DNA from: Erythrobacter donghaensis
GTDB lineage: Bacteria > Pseudomonadota > Alphaproteobacteria > Sphingomonadales > Sphingomonadaceae
Direction of reading: 5' to 3'
NCBI RefSeq assembly: GCF_002155425.1
Contig: NZ_MUYG01000011.1
Span: forward strand, 806,001 to 870,000
DNA length: 64,000 nucleotides
Positions 56,341 through 64,000 of the stretch are shown piece after piece. The position numbers and the translations under genes are program-made. The notes under the pieces are model-generated. The model made no database searches, was not told the DNA's origin, and saw only the letters and a list, made by a program, of their open reading frames with translations. The number at the start of each line of letters is the position of its first letter. The first letter of the stretch is position 1.

Positions 56341-56982
56341 TCAGCCGCGCCGGGCTGCGGCTTTGGCGCGCAGGCGCGGGGTGAGCGTCTCCAGCGCCGC
56401 CAGTTCGGCGAACTCGGCGGGGCTCGCCTTGCCCGCCACCAGCGCCCGGAATGCCCGCGCGACGTTCCATTCGCCTGCTCCGATCGCGACTCGTTCGAGC
56501 AGGTCTCCGGCCTGAACCTCGCCGGTCTCAATCACCCGGAGATACCACCCGCAGCGCCCGGTCGCGACGATCTGCGCGACCATGCCCTTGTGGCCAAAGC
56601 GGTGCTCGATCTTCCAGCACGGCTGGCGCGGCTGGCTCACCTCGACCAGCGCGGTTCCGAGCCGGAAGCGGTCGCCGATATGCACCATCTCTTCGGTGAG
56701 GCCTCGCACCGCGAGGTTCGAGCCGAAGCCGCCGGCCTCGTCCAGCGCGGGGTGATCGCCGATCTGGTCGCGCCACCACGCATGATGGTCGAGCGGGTAG
56801 AGATGCAGCGCCATCTCCGGCCCGCCATGCACCGTGCGATCAGCCTGCTCGTCAGGGGCGAGGCCCTCTTCGAGCACCTGCACCACGCCCTCGCGCGGAC
56901 GCTTGGCAATGGCGCTGGTCTCCGCGCCATGGAAGGGGCGGGCGGTACCGGTGCAGACGGCCTCAATGGTCCAGATGGTCAT
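56341..56982 (-). CDS. MOSC domain protein (YiiM-like)
   Basis: The 213-residue product has the YiiM-type MOSC layout: IEAVCTGTARPF at the start, VHGGPEMALHLYPLDHHAWW near 50-70, FGSNLAVRGLTEEMVHIGDRFRLGTALVEVSQPRQPCWKI near 85-125 in parts, with the conserved Cys in QPCWK. MOSC domains bind molybdenum cofactor or carry sulfur; YiiM relatives reduce N-hydroxylated compounds. The start at 56982 overlaps the stop of the methyltransferase gene (ATGA). A longer frame upstream is inside that gene. Confidence 0.88.
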   Translation of the reverse strand: MTIWTIEAVCTGTARPFHGAETSAIAKRPREGVVQVLEEGLAPDEQADRTVHGGPEMALHLYPLDHHAWWRDQIGDHPALDEAGGFGSNLAVRGLTEEMVHIGDRFRLGTALVEVSQPRQPCWKIEHRFGHKGMVAQIVATGRCGWYLRVIETGEVQAGDLLERVAIGAGEWNVARAFRALVAGKASPAEFAELAALETLTPRLRAKAAARRG

Positions 56983-57569
56983 GGTGTCCTCACCAGAAGA
57001 TCGATCCAGTCGCGCTGCGTGCCGTCGCTGGCCTTGCCTGCGTAGGTCTCCTGCGACTCGATGATGAACCCGGCCGCTACGTAGGCCGCGATCAACCAAT
57101 CGGCAGGGGGAAAATTGTGCAACCGGCCCAAGAGGTCGCGGCCTTCACCGTCGCCCAGCTTGTAGCTCGAAAAGAACCATCCGCCGGGCAGCAGCGCGCG
57201 GTGGATGCGGGCGAGCACATCGGGAAGCGCCGCGCGCGGGCAGTGCAGCAGGCTCGCATGGGCCCAGACGCCCGCATAGGCGGCCTCCGCTTCGAGTTCG
57301 TGGAACGCCATCACCCGTGCGCCGAGATTGAAGGCCTCGTTGGCGCGCTTCACGAGTGCAGGAGTGGCGTCGGTCGCATCGACGGCGAAACCGCGCTCGC
57401 GCATATGGGCCGCATCGCGCCCGCCGCCGCAGCCGAGTTCGAGCACCGCCGCGCCTGCCGGGAGCCGGCCAAGAAAGGCGTCGAGCTGGTGGCTATGTGC
57501 CTCGCCCGAATGGAACACCCAATGCGGCGCGTGGGCCTGGTAGAAGGCAATGGTCGCCGGGTCGATCAT
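56979..57569 (-). CDS. Class I SAM-dependent methyltransferase
   Basis: The 196-residue product has the Rossmann motif I VLELGCGGGRDA at about 43-54, motif II VDATDATPALVKRA and the post-motif WAHASLLHCPRAALPDVLARIHRALLPGGWFFSSYK. The fold is that of small-molecule methyltransferases resembling tellurite-resistance TehB-type enzymes; the substrate is unknown. It is coupled by 4 bp to the MOSC gene downstream. Confidence 0.85.
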   Translation of the reverse strand: MIDPATIAFYQAHAPHWVFHSGEAHSHQLDAFLGRLPAGAAVLELGCGGGRDAAHMRERGFAVDATDATPALVKRANEAFNLGARVMAFHELEAEAAYAGVWAHASLLHCPRAALPDVLARIHRALLPGGWFFSSYKLGDGEGRDLLGRLHNFPPADWLIAAYVAAGFIIESQETYAGKASDGTQRDWIDLLVRTP

Positions 57570-57583
57570 CCTTCCAGATTAGT

Positions 57584-58552
57584 TCAATCCTTGAGATGCG
57601 CAGCAAAAAATTTGAGCGTCTCCGGCCAGATCACGTTCTGGGCGGCGACTTCTGCCGGAGTGGCATATTTGCTGGGGCTGCCGTCGCCTGAGAGGGAATG
57701 GCCCGCGTCGGTGAAGACCAGACTGACCGTCGGCAGGCCTGCAGCCGCGCGGCGTTCGGCAATATTCTGGGCCATTTCGCCTGAATTCCAGACGAGGTCG
57801 GCATCGCCGCCCGCGACCAACACGGGCTCGTCGATAATCTCGACCGGGATGCGCGCGGCCACCGCGCGTTCGGGATTGGCATTGCGGCCATTGTCATGCG
57901 GAAGCCGCAGGCGCGGCCGCCCATCGGGGCCGGTCGGATTGGCGAATTCCTCACCCATTCCTTCATAGGGGACAAAGGGCAGCGGCTTGCCTTGCCAGCT
58001 GAAGGAGCTGGGGCGGATGCCGTCACCTACGCCCCAACCTTCCCAAACCACATCGGTAGGAACGATCGCGGCGATGGCGGCAAAACCATCGAGATACGCG
58101 CCGGCGAGCAGCGCGTATTCCGCACCCTTGGAGACGCCGTAGATGCCGATGTCGCCTGCGCGGATGTCAGACCTCGCAGCGAGCCATGCGCGTGCGGTTC
58201 CGGCGCCTTCCACAGGGATTTCGGCAAAGGCGCGGGGCAAGGCGGGAAATTGCTGTGGCCGGTCCCCCCACGCGGGCGAATAATAGGGCACACCGAGAAC
58301 GGCATAACCTTCGGCCAGGAAGCGCGGTGCGAGCCCCCGCACGCCGCGATCGCCGCCTTCGCTTCCGCCGAACAGAATGATGGCGGGGAAGGGACCGTCA
58401 CCTTGCGGGGTCATCAGGAACGCACCGGGCAGCGCGTCTCCAACCAGAATTTCGGACGTTGCTGGCGCCGCCGTCTCTTGCGCGCATACGGCGACCTCAA
58501 GAGCTGGAGCGAACGATAGGGCGATGGCTGCCAGAATGGGGCGAAGGCTCAT
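57584..58552 (-). CDS. Exported alpha/beta hydrolase (BAAT C-terminal/dienelactone hydrolase type)
   Basis: The start at 58552 gives a signal peptide (MSLRPILAAIALSFAPALEVAVCAQ). The 322-residue product has an alpha/beta hydrolase core: FPAIILFGGSEGG near 60-70 (oxyanion region), nucleophile elbow GVSKG near 145, Asp in GGDADLVW near 253 and His in DAGHSL near 290. The pattern matches the acyl-CoA thioester hydrolase/BAAT C-terminal family. The substrate is unknown; export argues against a CoA ester. Confidence 0.83.
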   Translation of the reverse strand: MSLRPILAAIALSFAPALEVAVCAQETAAPATSEILVGDALPGAFLMTPQGDGPFPAIILFGGSEGGDRGVRGLAPRFLAEGYAVLGVPYYSPAWGDRPQQFPALPRAFAEIPVEGAGTARAWLAARSDIRAGDIGIYGVSKGAEYALLAGAYLDGFAAIAAIVPTDVVWEGWGVGDGIRPSSFSWQGKPLPFVPYEGMGEEFANPTGPDGRPRLRLPHDNGRNANPERAVAARIPVEIIDEPVLVAGGDADLVWNSGEMAQNIAERRAAAGLPTVSLVFTDAGHSLSGDGSPSKYATPAEVAAQNVIWPETLKFFAAHLKD

Positions 58553-58616
58553 CAGTTCGTCTCCTCTCGTGTCGCTACATGACGAAGCTACGCGCAAGAG
58601 CCGCCAGCGGATGCGC

Positions 58617-59864
58617 CTATTGCAGCGCCGCAGCCTCGCGGTCGCGCTGGGCGCGGGATTTCTTCTCCGCTGCGGTCTTCAGTTGGCCGCAAGCCGCGTC
58701 GATATCGCGCCCGCGCGGGGTGCGGACAGGGGCCGAGAAACCGCCTTCGAAGACGATCTCGGAAAAGCGCCGGATGCGTTCGGCCGCCGAGGTTTCGTAG
58801 CCTGCACCCGGCCAGGGGTTGAAGGGGATCAGGTTGACCTTCGCGGGCAGGTTGAACTGGTGCAACAGGCGGACAAGCTCGCGCGCATCGTCGTCACTGT
58901 CGTTCTTGTCCTTGATCATCACATATTCGAAGGTGATCCGCCGGGCGTTGGAGGCACCGGGATAATCGGCGCAGGCCTGCAACAGCTGCTCGATCCCGTA
59001 TTTCTTGTTGAGCGGCACCAGCTCGTCGCGAACCTCTTTGCGCACGCCGTGCAGGCTCACCGCGAGGTTCACCCCGATCTCCTCGCCGCAGCGTTCCATC
59101 ATCGGGATGACGCCGCTGGTGGAGAGCGTGATGCGGCGCTTTGAAAGAGCAAGGCCGTCGCCGTCCATCACCAGCTTCAGCGCATCGCGCACGTGATCGA
59201 AATTGTAGAGCGGTTCGCCCATGCCCATCATCACGATGTTGGTGAGCAGGCGGCCATCGGCGGTGTAATGACCCGCCTCGTCATCCTCGTCGATCACGTC
59301 GGCGTCGGAGATCATCGTCCCGCGCGGCCATTCGCCCAGCGCATCGCGGGCGAGCATCACCTGGCCGACGATCTCGCCGGGGGTGAGGTTGCGGACGAGC
59401 TTCATCGTGCCGGTGTGGCAGAAGGAACAGGTGAGTGTGCAGCCGACTTGGCTGGAAACGCACAAAGTGCCGCGCGTCTCGTCGGGGATGAAGACCATCT
59501 CGAAATCGTGCCCGTCGGCGGTGCGCAGCAGCCATTTGCGGGTGCCGTCGACCGAGTGCTGGGCCTCGACCACATCGGGGCGGCCGATCACGAACCGCTC
59601 CGCCAGCCACGGGCGCATCGGCTTGGCGATGTCGGTCATCGCCTCGAAATCGGTGACGCCGCGGTGGTAGAGCCAGTGGAACACCTGCTTGGCGCGCAGC
59701 TTGGCGGCCTTGGCGTCCAGACCGGCTTCCTCGAACAACTCGCGAATGCGCGGGCGAGGCAGGCCGATCAGGTCAACGCGGCCATCCGCACGCGGCGTGA
59801 TGTCGCGCGTGGCGGGAACCGGGTCGACGAGGCCCGGAATGGTCATGAGTGCAGTATCGGCCAT
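58617..59864 (-). CDS. rlmN: 23S rRNA (adenine-2503-C2)-methyltransferase
   Basis: RlmN is a radical-SAM enzyme that methylates A2503 of 23S rRNA and A37 of some tRNAs. The 415-residue product has the CxxxCxxC cluster motif CTLTCSFC near residue 138, upstream [11 protein letters not shown], and downstream [27 protein letters not shown] and the C-terminal [17 protein letters not shown] 59864 is preceded by a CCACCCATGG context without a strong ribosome-binding site; the N-terminus is uncertain by a few codons. Confidence 0.97.
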   Translation of the reverse strand: MADTALMTIPGLVDPVPATRDITPRADGRVDLIGLPRPRIRELFEEAGLDAKAAKLRAKQVFHWLYHRGVTDFEAMTDIAKPMRPWLAERFVIGRPDVVEAQHSVDGTRKWLLRTADGHDFEMVFIPDETRGTLCVSSQVGCTLTCSFCHTGTMKLVRNLTPGEIVGQVMLARDALGEWPRGTMISDADVIDEDDEAGHYTADGRLLTNIVMMGMGEPLYNFDHVRDALKLVMDGDGLALSKRRITLSTSGVIPMMERCGEEIGVNLAVSLHGVRKEVRDELVPLNKKYGIEQLLQACADYPGASNARRITFEYVMIKDKNDSDDDARELVRLLHQFNLPAKVNLIPFNPWPGAGYETSAAERIRRFSEIVFEGGFSAPVRTPRGRDIDAACGQLKTAAEKKSRAQRDREAAALQ

Positions 59865-59904
59865 GGGTGGCGGCCATATAGTGCGACTTGAGAGTTTTGA
59901 CTAT

Positions 59905-59980
59905 CCCCCGTCCCGAGCTTGACCCGGGACCCCGCATCTTGCCGCAGAGTGAGCTGGGCCTTGGGTCAAGCCCGGGGGGG
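59905..59980. repeat. Intergenic inverted repeat (REP-like)
   Basis: GAGCTTGACCC (59915-59925) and GGGTCAAGCCC (59963-59973) form an 11-bp stem with one G-T pair. They are flanked by CCCCCGTCC on the left and GGGGGGG on the right, so the arms extend. CGAGCTTGACCCGGGACC-type sequences are scattered repeats in many alphaproteobacteria. It lies between rlmN and the IalB-like gene. Confidence 0.6.
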
Positions 59981-59990
59981 AAAGCGGAAC

Positions 59991-60458
59991 CTATCGCTTG
60001 GCACACCCCACCGTCGCCGCGTCGATGGCGGTGGCGGCACCAGCAAGGCTGTAGCGATCAGTGAACCCCCCGCCCGATACGCTCATCCGGCTTGCCGAGC
60101 GCATCGCCGCGACAATCGCCGCGTCCTGCCGCACATCGGCGGCCCACGCATTGCGGCCCTTGGCGACCAGCTCGAACCGCTTGCCGCCCACCACCAGCCG
60201 AATCGCGCTCTTGGCCCCGACCTCGCGCGAGAGGACGATATGCACTGCACCGCGCACGCCCTTGTCAGGCCAGTTCGAGACCGTGGCATAGGCTGGCGCA
60301 GCGGGCTTTCCCTGCGCCTTTGCGATGGCATAGCAGCGCAGGGGGCTCGGATCCTTGAACGCCGCCCAGCTCTCGTAAACGCCAAGGCTCTCACGCGCGG
60401 CCAGCGGCGCGGCGATGGCGATGAGGGTGGCGGCAAGGAATAGCGGTCTGAACAGCAT
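59991..60458 (-). CDS. Exported IalB-like protein
   Basis: The start at 60458 gives a signal peptide (MLFRPLFLAATLIAIAAPLAARE). The 155-residue product resembles the invasion-associated locus B group: SWAAFKDPSPLRCYAIAKA near 30-47, VHIVLSREV near 73, LVVGGKRFELVAKGRNAWAA, and a final Cys in VGCAKR that may bond with the first. In sphingomonads these are small periplasmic proteins of unknown role. It is divergent from kptA, with 48 bp between the starts. Confidence 0.65.
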   Translation of the reverse strand: MLFRPLFLAATLIAIAAPLAARESLGVYESWAAFKDPSPLRCYAIAKAQGKPAAPAYATVSNWPDKGVRGAVHIVLSREVGAKSAIRLVVGGKRFELVAKGRNAWAADVRQDAAIVAAMRSASRMSVSGGGFTDRYSLAGAATAIDAATVGCAKR

Positions 60459-60506
60459 CGCGCCTGCGATTGCCCAGCGGCGGTGAATTTGCAACAGCGT
60501 GTCTCC

Positions 60507-61058
60507 ATGTCGAAGGACCATGCCTCCCGCTCGCGCACCCTGTCCTACTGGCTACGGCACGCGCCGGAGGCGGGTGGGATCACGATCGATCCGCAGGGGT
60601 GGGCAGAGGCGGGGGCGGTGCTGGCGGCGTTGGCGCGCGAGGGTCTGCCGACCTCGGAAGCGCTTCTGCGTGCCGTCGTCGAGGGAAGCGACAAGCGCCG
60701 TTTCGAACTGTCCGGAGATGGTCGACGCATCCGCGCGCGGCAGGGCCATTCGGTCGCGGTCGAGGGAAGTTGGGAACCTGCGACGCCTCCTCCCGTGCTC
60801 TATCACGGCACCGTTGCGCGGTTGATGGATGCGATCCTGCGCGAGGGGCTCACAAGACAGCAGCGCCACCACGTCCACCTTTCGCCCGATCTCGCGACCG
60901 CCCGGCAGGTCGGCGCACGTCGAGGGGAACCGGTGATCCTCGTTATCGATGCCGCGCGGATGGTGGCGGAGGGCCATGCCTTTGCCGTGTCGAGCAACGG
61001 GGTGTGGCTGGTCGAGGCGGTGCCGCCCGGATACCTGAGCCGCGCCGATCAGCCGTAA
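60507..61058 (+). CDS. kptA: RNA 2'-phosphotransferase (Tpt1/KptA family)
   Basis: KptA moves a 2'-phosphate from RNA to NAD, the last step of tRNA splicing in eukaryotes; its bacterial role is unsettled. The 183-residue product has all landmarks: SRTLSYWLRHAPE near 8-20, RFELSGDGRRIRARQGHSV near 64-82, LYHGTV near 97 and HHVHLSPDLATARQVGARRGEPVILVID in parts near 118-145, with SSNGVWLVEAVPPGYL near the end. ATG 60507 fits the family; a GTG at 60483 would add eight codons. Its end overlaps greB. Confidence 0.93.
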   Translation: MSKDHASRSRTLSYWLRHAPEAGGITIDPQGWAEAGAVLAALAREGLPTSEALLRAVVEGSDKRRFELSGDGRRIRARQGHSVAVEGSWEPATPPPVLYHGTVARLMDAILREGLTRQQRHHVHLSPDLATARQVGARRGEPVILVIDAARMVAEGHAFAVSSNGVWLVEAVPPGYLSRADQP

Positions 61059-61528
61059 TCGATCGCCAGCACTTCCCACTCGCGGCTGCCCGATGGAAGG
61101 CTGACCACGCGCAAATCCCCCACGCTCGCGCCGCGCAGGGCCCGTGCCAGCGGGGAATTCCAGCCGATCTGGCCCGCGCCTGCGTCCTGTTCGTCATCGC
61201 CGACTAGCGTGACGGTTTGCTGATTGTCGTCTTCGTCCGCGATTGTCACCGTCGCGCCGAAGAACACGCGGGATCGGTCGATCTGCGCGGCCGGATCGAC
61301 CACCCGCAGCACCTTCATCCGACGGGCGAGGTGCGCGAGTTCACGGTCGATCTCGCGCATCTTCTTGCGGCCGTAGAGATAGTCGCCGTTCTCCGAGCGG
61401 TCGCCATTGCCCGCCGCCCAGCTGACGATCTCGACGATCGCCGGACGCTCGGTGCCGAGCAGGTGGTCGTAACGCGCCTTCAGGGCCGCCATCCCGGCGG
61501 GCGTGATCGGTGCCCCCTGCGGTTTCAT
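61049..61528 (-). CDS. greB: Transcription elongation factor GreB
   Basis: GreB rescues backtracked RNA polymerase by stimulating transcript cleavage. The 159-residue product has the N-terminal coiled coil with the acidic tip (GDRSENGDYLYGRKKMREIDRELAHLARR; Asp and Glu at the tip) and the C-terminal FKBP-like part (GATVTIADED, VGDDEQDAGAGQIGWNSPLARALRGASVGDL). The ENGDYLYGKK pattern is that of GreB rather than GreA. The start at 61528 begins MKPQGAPITPAG. Its end overlaps kptA convergently by 10 bp. Confidence 0.95.
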   Translation of the reverse strand: MKPQGAPITPAGMAALKARYDHLLGTERPAIVEIVSWAAGNGDRSENGDYLYGRKKMREIDRELAHLARRMKVLRVVDPAAQIDRSRVFFGATVTIADEDDNQQTVTLVGDDEQDAGAGQIGWNSPLARALRGASVGDLRVVSLPSGSREWEVLAIDYG

Positions 61529-61542
61529 GCCCGCACGCAGGC

Positions 61543-63507
61543 TCAGCGCAGGAAGGAGTCGACGGGGCGGGGCAAGCCAGCCTGTTCGGGATACATGTGC
61601 GAATAGGTCACCGCATTGCCGATCACGCGCATGATGTAATAGCGCGTCTCGAAATTGGCGGGGATCTTCTCGACCCAGGTCACCCAGTCGATTTCGCCCT
61701 TGCGCGGGTCGCCGTTGAGGCGCAGCCACTGGTTCACGCGGCCCGGCCCGGCGTTGTAGGCTCCAACCGCCAGCGGGTAGGCCCCGCCGTAATAGTTCAT
61801 CATCCGCGCGAAATAGGCATCGCCCAGCTGGATATTGTACTGCGGCGCCTCGGTCAGGTTGCTGGCGAGGTATTGCACCCCCGATTTGCCCGCCTGTTCG
61901 CGCGCGGTGCCCGGCATCAGCTGCATCAACCCGATCGCGCCCGCATGGCTGCGCCGGGTGCGGTCGAATTCGCTTTCCTGCCGCGCGATGGCGTGAACCA
62001 TCGTCCAGTCATTGACGAAGGACGGCGTTGGCACCGTGGGAAAGCCGATGCGCTCGAGACCATTGAGGCCGTTCTCGCCCGCCTTCATGCCCAGCACCAC
62101 CGCCATTTCGTCGAGCCCGACTTCACGCGCGAGCATCGCCGCCATCAGCATTTCGGTCGGCGAGTCGGCTTCGTCGCCCAGCGCCTCGAAGAAGCGGCGT
62201 TCGGTGCGCCAGTCGCGGCGGGTGCGGGCGAGCGCGCGGATCGCCTTGACCACCGGGCGCGCTTCGAACTCGGCGCGCACGCTGGCGTCCATCGCGGGTT
62301 GCGGCAGTCCGGCAAAGCCCGGCATCGGACGGCCCAGCGCCGAGAGCGCCAGCTGCGAATAGTAATATTCGGGCCACTGCGCGGCCATTTCGAAATAGCT
62401 ACGCGCTGCCCCCTCGTTGCCCGCCGTGCGCGCGGCGCGGCCGGCCCAGTAATAGCCCTTGGCCTTGGTCAGCGGGGTCTTGGCGGCATCGCCATAACGC
62501 GCGAAGAGCGGCGCGGCGGTGGTGCCGTCGCCCATGCTCCACAGTGCCTTGGTGCCGCCCAGCCACATCAGATCGGTCAGCCGGTCGCGCAAGGTGAAGC
62601 TGGTCGCCGAAAGGTCGGTGCCGGGTGCGAACAGATCCTCGCTGCGGGCAGCGATGCGGGCCGCGTCGCTCGGCCCGACATCCTCGGCGAGACCGAGCAG
62701 CTGGCCGACGAAAGCCTCGGGATCGAGCGCCGGGCGGGTGAAGGCCGGGCGATTGGTGAAGACCCGCGCGGCCTCGTAATTCTGGCCGCTCGACCGCAGG
62801 AACTTGACGAGGTTGAAGACATAGCCGGGATCAGCCTCGGCCCCGGCGGGAACGGCGATCCCCGCAGTTTCGGGGCGGGCACCGCGCAGCAGCGACAGGC
62901 GGGCGAGGGCCAGCGGACGGTCGGGCTCGGAAAGGTTGATCACGTGGCGCGAGGCGGCATCGGCCTTGCCCTGCCACAGCAGCGCATCGGCGCGCAGCGC
63001 GTGATCTTCCGCAGTGAACTGCGAGCCCCAGATCTGCGCGATATAGAGCTCGACCGCATCGCCCATCTCGCCGCCGCGCCATGCCTTGCGTGCCTCGGCC
63101 AGCGCCTCGGGCCGCTGCACGGCGGCGAGCGCCAGCGCATAGCGCGCGCGGGCCGGATTGGTGAGCGGGGGGTTGGCATCGAAGAAGGCGATCACATCGG
63201 CCTGCGAGGGTGCTTCGTTCTCCAGCGCAGCCTCGGCTCTGAGACGCAGGATTTCGGCGCGCGGGAAGCCCGGCCACGCCATCACGAAACCGGCATAGTC
63301 GGTGAAGCTGTTGGTACGGCTAGCCTGCAGCACTTCCCAGCGGGCAATCGCGGCATCGACGGCGCCGGGCTGGCGTGCGACGAGATCGCTGCCCGATCCC
63401 CAATCCTGCGCGGCTGCGGGCATCGCCACCAGCGCGCTCGCGCCGACGCCGAGAATCGCAGCATAAATCCGTGATGAATTCATAAGTTTACGGACCATGC
63501 TGGACAT
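61543..63507 (-). CDS. Soluble lytic murein transglycosylase
   Basis: The 654-residue product has a signal peptide (AAILGVGASALVAMPAAAQ), a long helical superhelix region of about 430 residues and a C-terminal SLT domain. There the catalytic Glu is in ARQESEFDR (near 509), followed by SHAGAIGLMQLMPGTA and YNAGPGRVNQWL. It cleaves peptidoglycan glycan strands to anhydromuropeptides. I keep the ATG at 63507, 12 bp after AAGGAG; 63483 (MNSSRIY) is an alternative. It lies 14 bp upstream of greB on the same strand. Confidence 0.93.
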   Translation of the reverse strand: MSSMVRKLMNSSRIYAAILGVGASALVAMPAAAQDWGSGSDLVARQPGAVDAAIARWEVLQASRTNSFTDYAGFVMAWPGFPRAEILRLRAEAALENEAPSQADVIAFFDANPPLTNPARARYALALAAVQRPEALAEARKAWRGGEMGDAVELYIAQIWGSQFTAEDHALRADALLWQGKADAASRHVINLSEPDRPLALARLSLLRGARPETAGIAVPAGAEADPGYVFNLVKFLRSSGQNYEAARVFTNRPAFTRPALDPEAFVGQLLGLAEDVGPSDAARIAARSEDLFAPGTDLSATSFTLRDRLTDLMWLGGTKALWSMGDGTTAAPLFARYGDAAKTPLTKAKGYYWAGRAARTAGNEGAARSYFEMAAQWPEYYYSQLALSALGRPMPGFAGLPQPAMDASVRAEFEARPVVKAIRALARTRRDWRTERRFFEALGDEADSPTEMLMAAMLAREVGLDEMAVVLGMKAGENGLNGLERIGFPTVPTPSFVNDWTMVHAIARQESEFDRTRRSHAGAIGLMQLMPGTAREQAGKSGVQYLASNLTEAPQYNIQLGDAYFARMMNYYGGAYPLAVGAYNAGPGRVNQWLRLNGDPRKGEIDWVTWVEKIPANFETRYYIMRVIGNAVTYSHMYPEQAGLPRPVDSFLR

Positions 63508-63604
63508 AGTGCCAATCGGCTCCTTATCAGGCGCTTAACGGATGAGAGGTGGGGGGAGAGCCCCTTGTGTCTCACTATCTAATGATGAAGGCAGGACAAA
63601 GGCA

Positions 63605-64000
63605 ATGTTCAGCGGTTCGATACCCGCTCTGGTGACTCCTTTTCGCGGCGGGACGTTTGACGAAGCGGCCTTCCGGCGGCTGGTCGACTGGCAGATCGAC
63701 AACGGCAGCGCCGCGCTGGTGCCTTGCGGGACGACGGGGGAGGCCTCGACCCTGTCGAACGCCGAGCATCACCGCGTGATCGAGGTTTGCATCGAGCAGG
63801 CGGCGGGCCGCGTGCCGGTGATCGCGGGCTGCGGGTCGAACGATACGCGCAATGCGCTCTTGCACATGAACTTCTCGCGCAAGGCGGGCGCGGCGGCGGG
63901 GCTGTGTGTGGCCCCCTATTACAACCGCCCGAGCCAGCGCGGGCTGATCGCCCATTTCAGCTTTCTCGCCGAAAACAGCGACCTGCCGATCGTTCTTTAC
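63605..64000 (+). CDS. dapA: 4-hydroxy-tetrahydrodipicolinate synthase, N-terminal part
   Basis: The gene starts at ATG 63605, after AGGACAAAGGCA, and runs off the window. The 132 visible residues read [20 protein letters not shown], then [12 protein letters not shown] with the conserved Thr pair near 44-45, and [11 protein letters not shown] with Tyr near 107-108 up to LPIVLY. DapA condenses pyruvate with aspartate semialdehyde in lysine and cell wall synthesis. The Schiff-base lysine lies beyond the window. It is divergent from the transglycosylase gene. Confidence 0.96.
   Translation, partial: MFSGSIPALVTPFRGGTFDEAAFRRLVDWQIDNGSAALVPCGTTGEASTLSNAEHHRVIEVCIEQAAGRVPVIAGCGSNDTRNALLHMNFSRKAGAAAGLCVAPYYNRPSQRGLIAHFSFLAENSDLPIVLY

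Overview
This looks like chromosomal DNA of an alphaproteobacterium of the order Sphingomonadales, most likely in or near the Erythrobacteraceae. The pointers are high G+C throughout, alphaproteobacterial ribosomal protein sequences (including an S5 with a long Arg/Gly-rich N-terminus), a GAAC-N7-GAAC LexA box in front of uvrA, a mdh-sucD-sucA-odhB-lpd TCA block, and short intergenic repeats of the kind that translate as SPSTSSGRTE in this order. Genus and species cannot be fixed from the window alone.

1-17.9 kb (+ strand) is the str/S10/spc/alpha ribosomal super-cluster: the 3' end of fusA, then tuf, rpsJ, rplC-D-W-B, rpsS, rplV, rpsC, rplP, rpmC, rpsQ, rplN-X-E, rpsN-H, rplF-R, rpsE, rpmD, rplO, secY, adk, rpsM-K, rpoA and rplQ, closed by a strong terminator. 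A secreted SRPBCC-domain gene sits between adk and rpsM, and rpmJ is absent there. Several gaps carry strong inverted repeats. The rpsJ leader and the rpsJ-rplC gap look like autoregulatory RNA leaders, and the rpsQ-rplN gap has a hairpin where the classical S10 and spc operons meet.

18-21.2 kb (+) holds an exported serine hydrolase and two paralogous exported Arg/Asp-rich proteins. 21.2-36.4 kb (- strand) reads from high to low coordinate: a cell wall hydrolase, a small conserved protein, the TCA block (mdh, a small exported protein, sucD, sucA, odhB, lpd), a membrane protein with a degenerate FtsW/RodA-like motif, a DUF4403 lipoprotein, an amidase, a PepSY-type membrane protein and a TRIC-type channel. 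sucC is not in the block. 36.5-39.1 kb (+) encodes a three-part BtuFCD/FecBCD-type ABC importer, followed by SOS-regulated uvrA.

42.6-44.5 kb is the clearest foreign insert: a visibly AT-rich, stand-alone 609-residue reverse transcriptase with complete palm motifs (including YMDD) and a long, probably helical C-terminal domain. It has no retron, group II intron or Cas1 partner. It resembles the defence-associated (UG/Abi/DRT) reverse transcriptases and is the best candidate here for an undescribed system.

44.7-64 kb is ordinary housekeeping and accessory chromosome: an SSS transporter, small exported proteins, an RlpA-like protein, a 1 kb gene-free stretch with DnaA-box-like sites, argG, an acyltransferase, CFA synthase, a DUF1801 protein, a Mo-oxidoreductase/cytochrome b/pteridine-reductase-like operon, two tandem glycine-zipper proteins with near-identical DNA, a MOSC protein and methyltransferase, a BAAT-type hydrolase, rlmN, an IalB-like protein, kptA, greB, a lytic transglycosylase and the 5' end of dapA. 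No tRNA, rRNA, CRISPR array or insertion sequence was seen.
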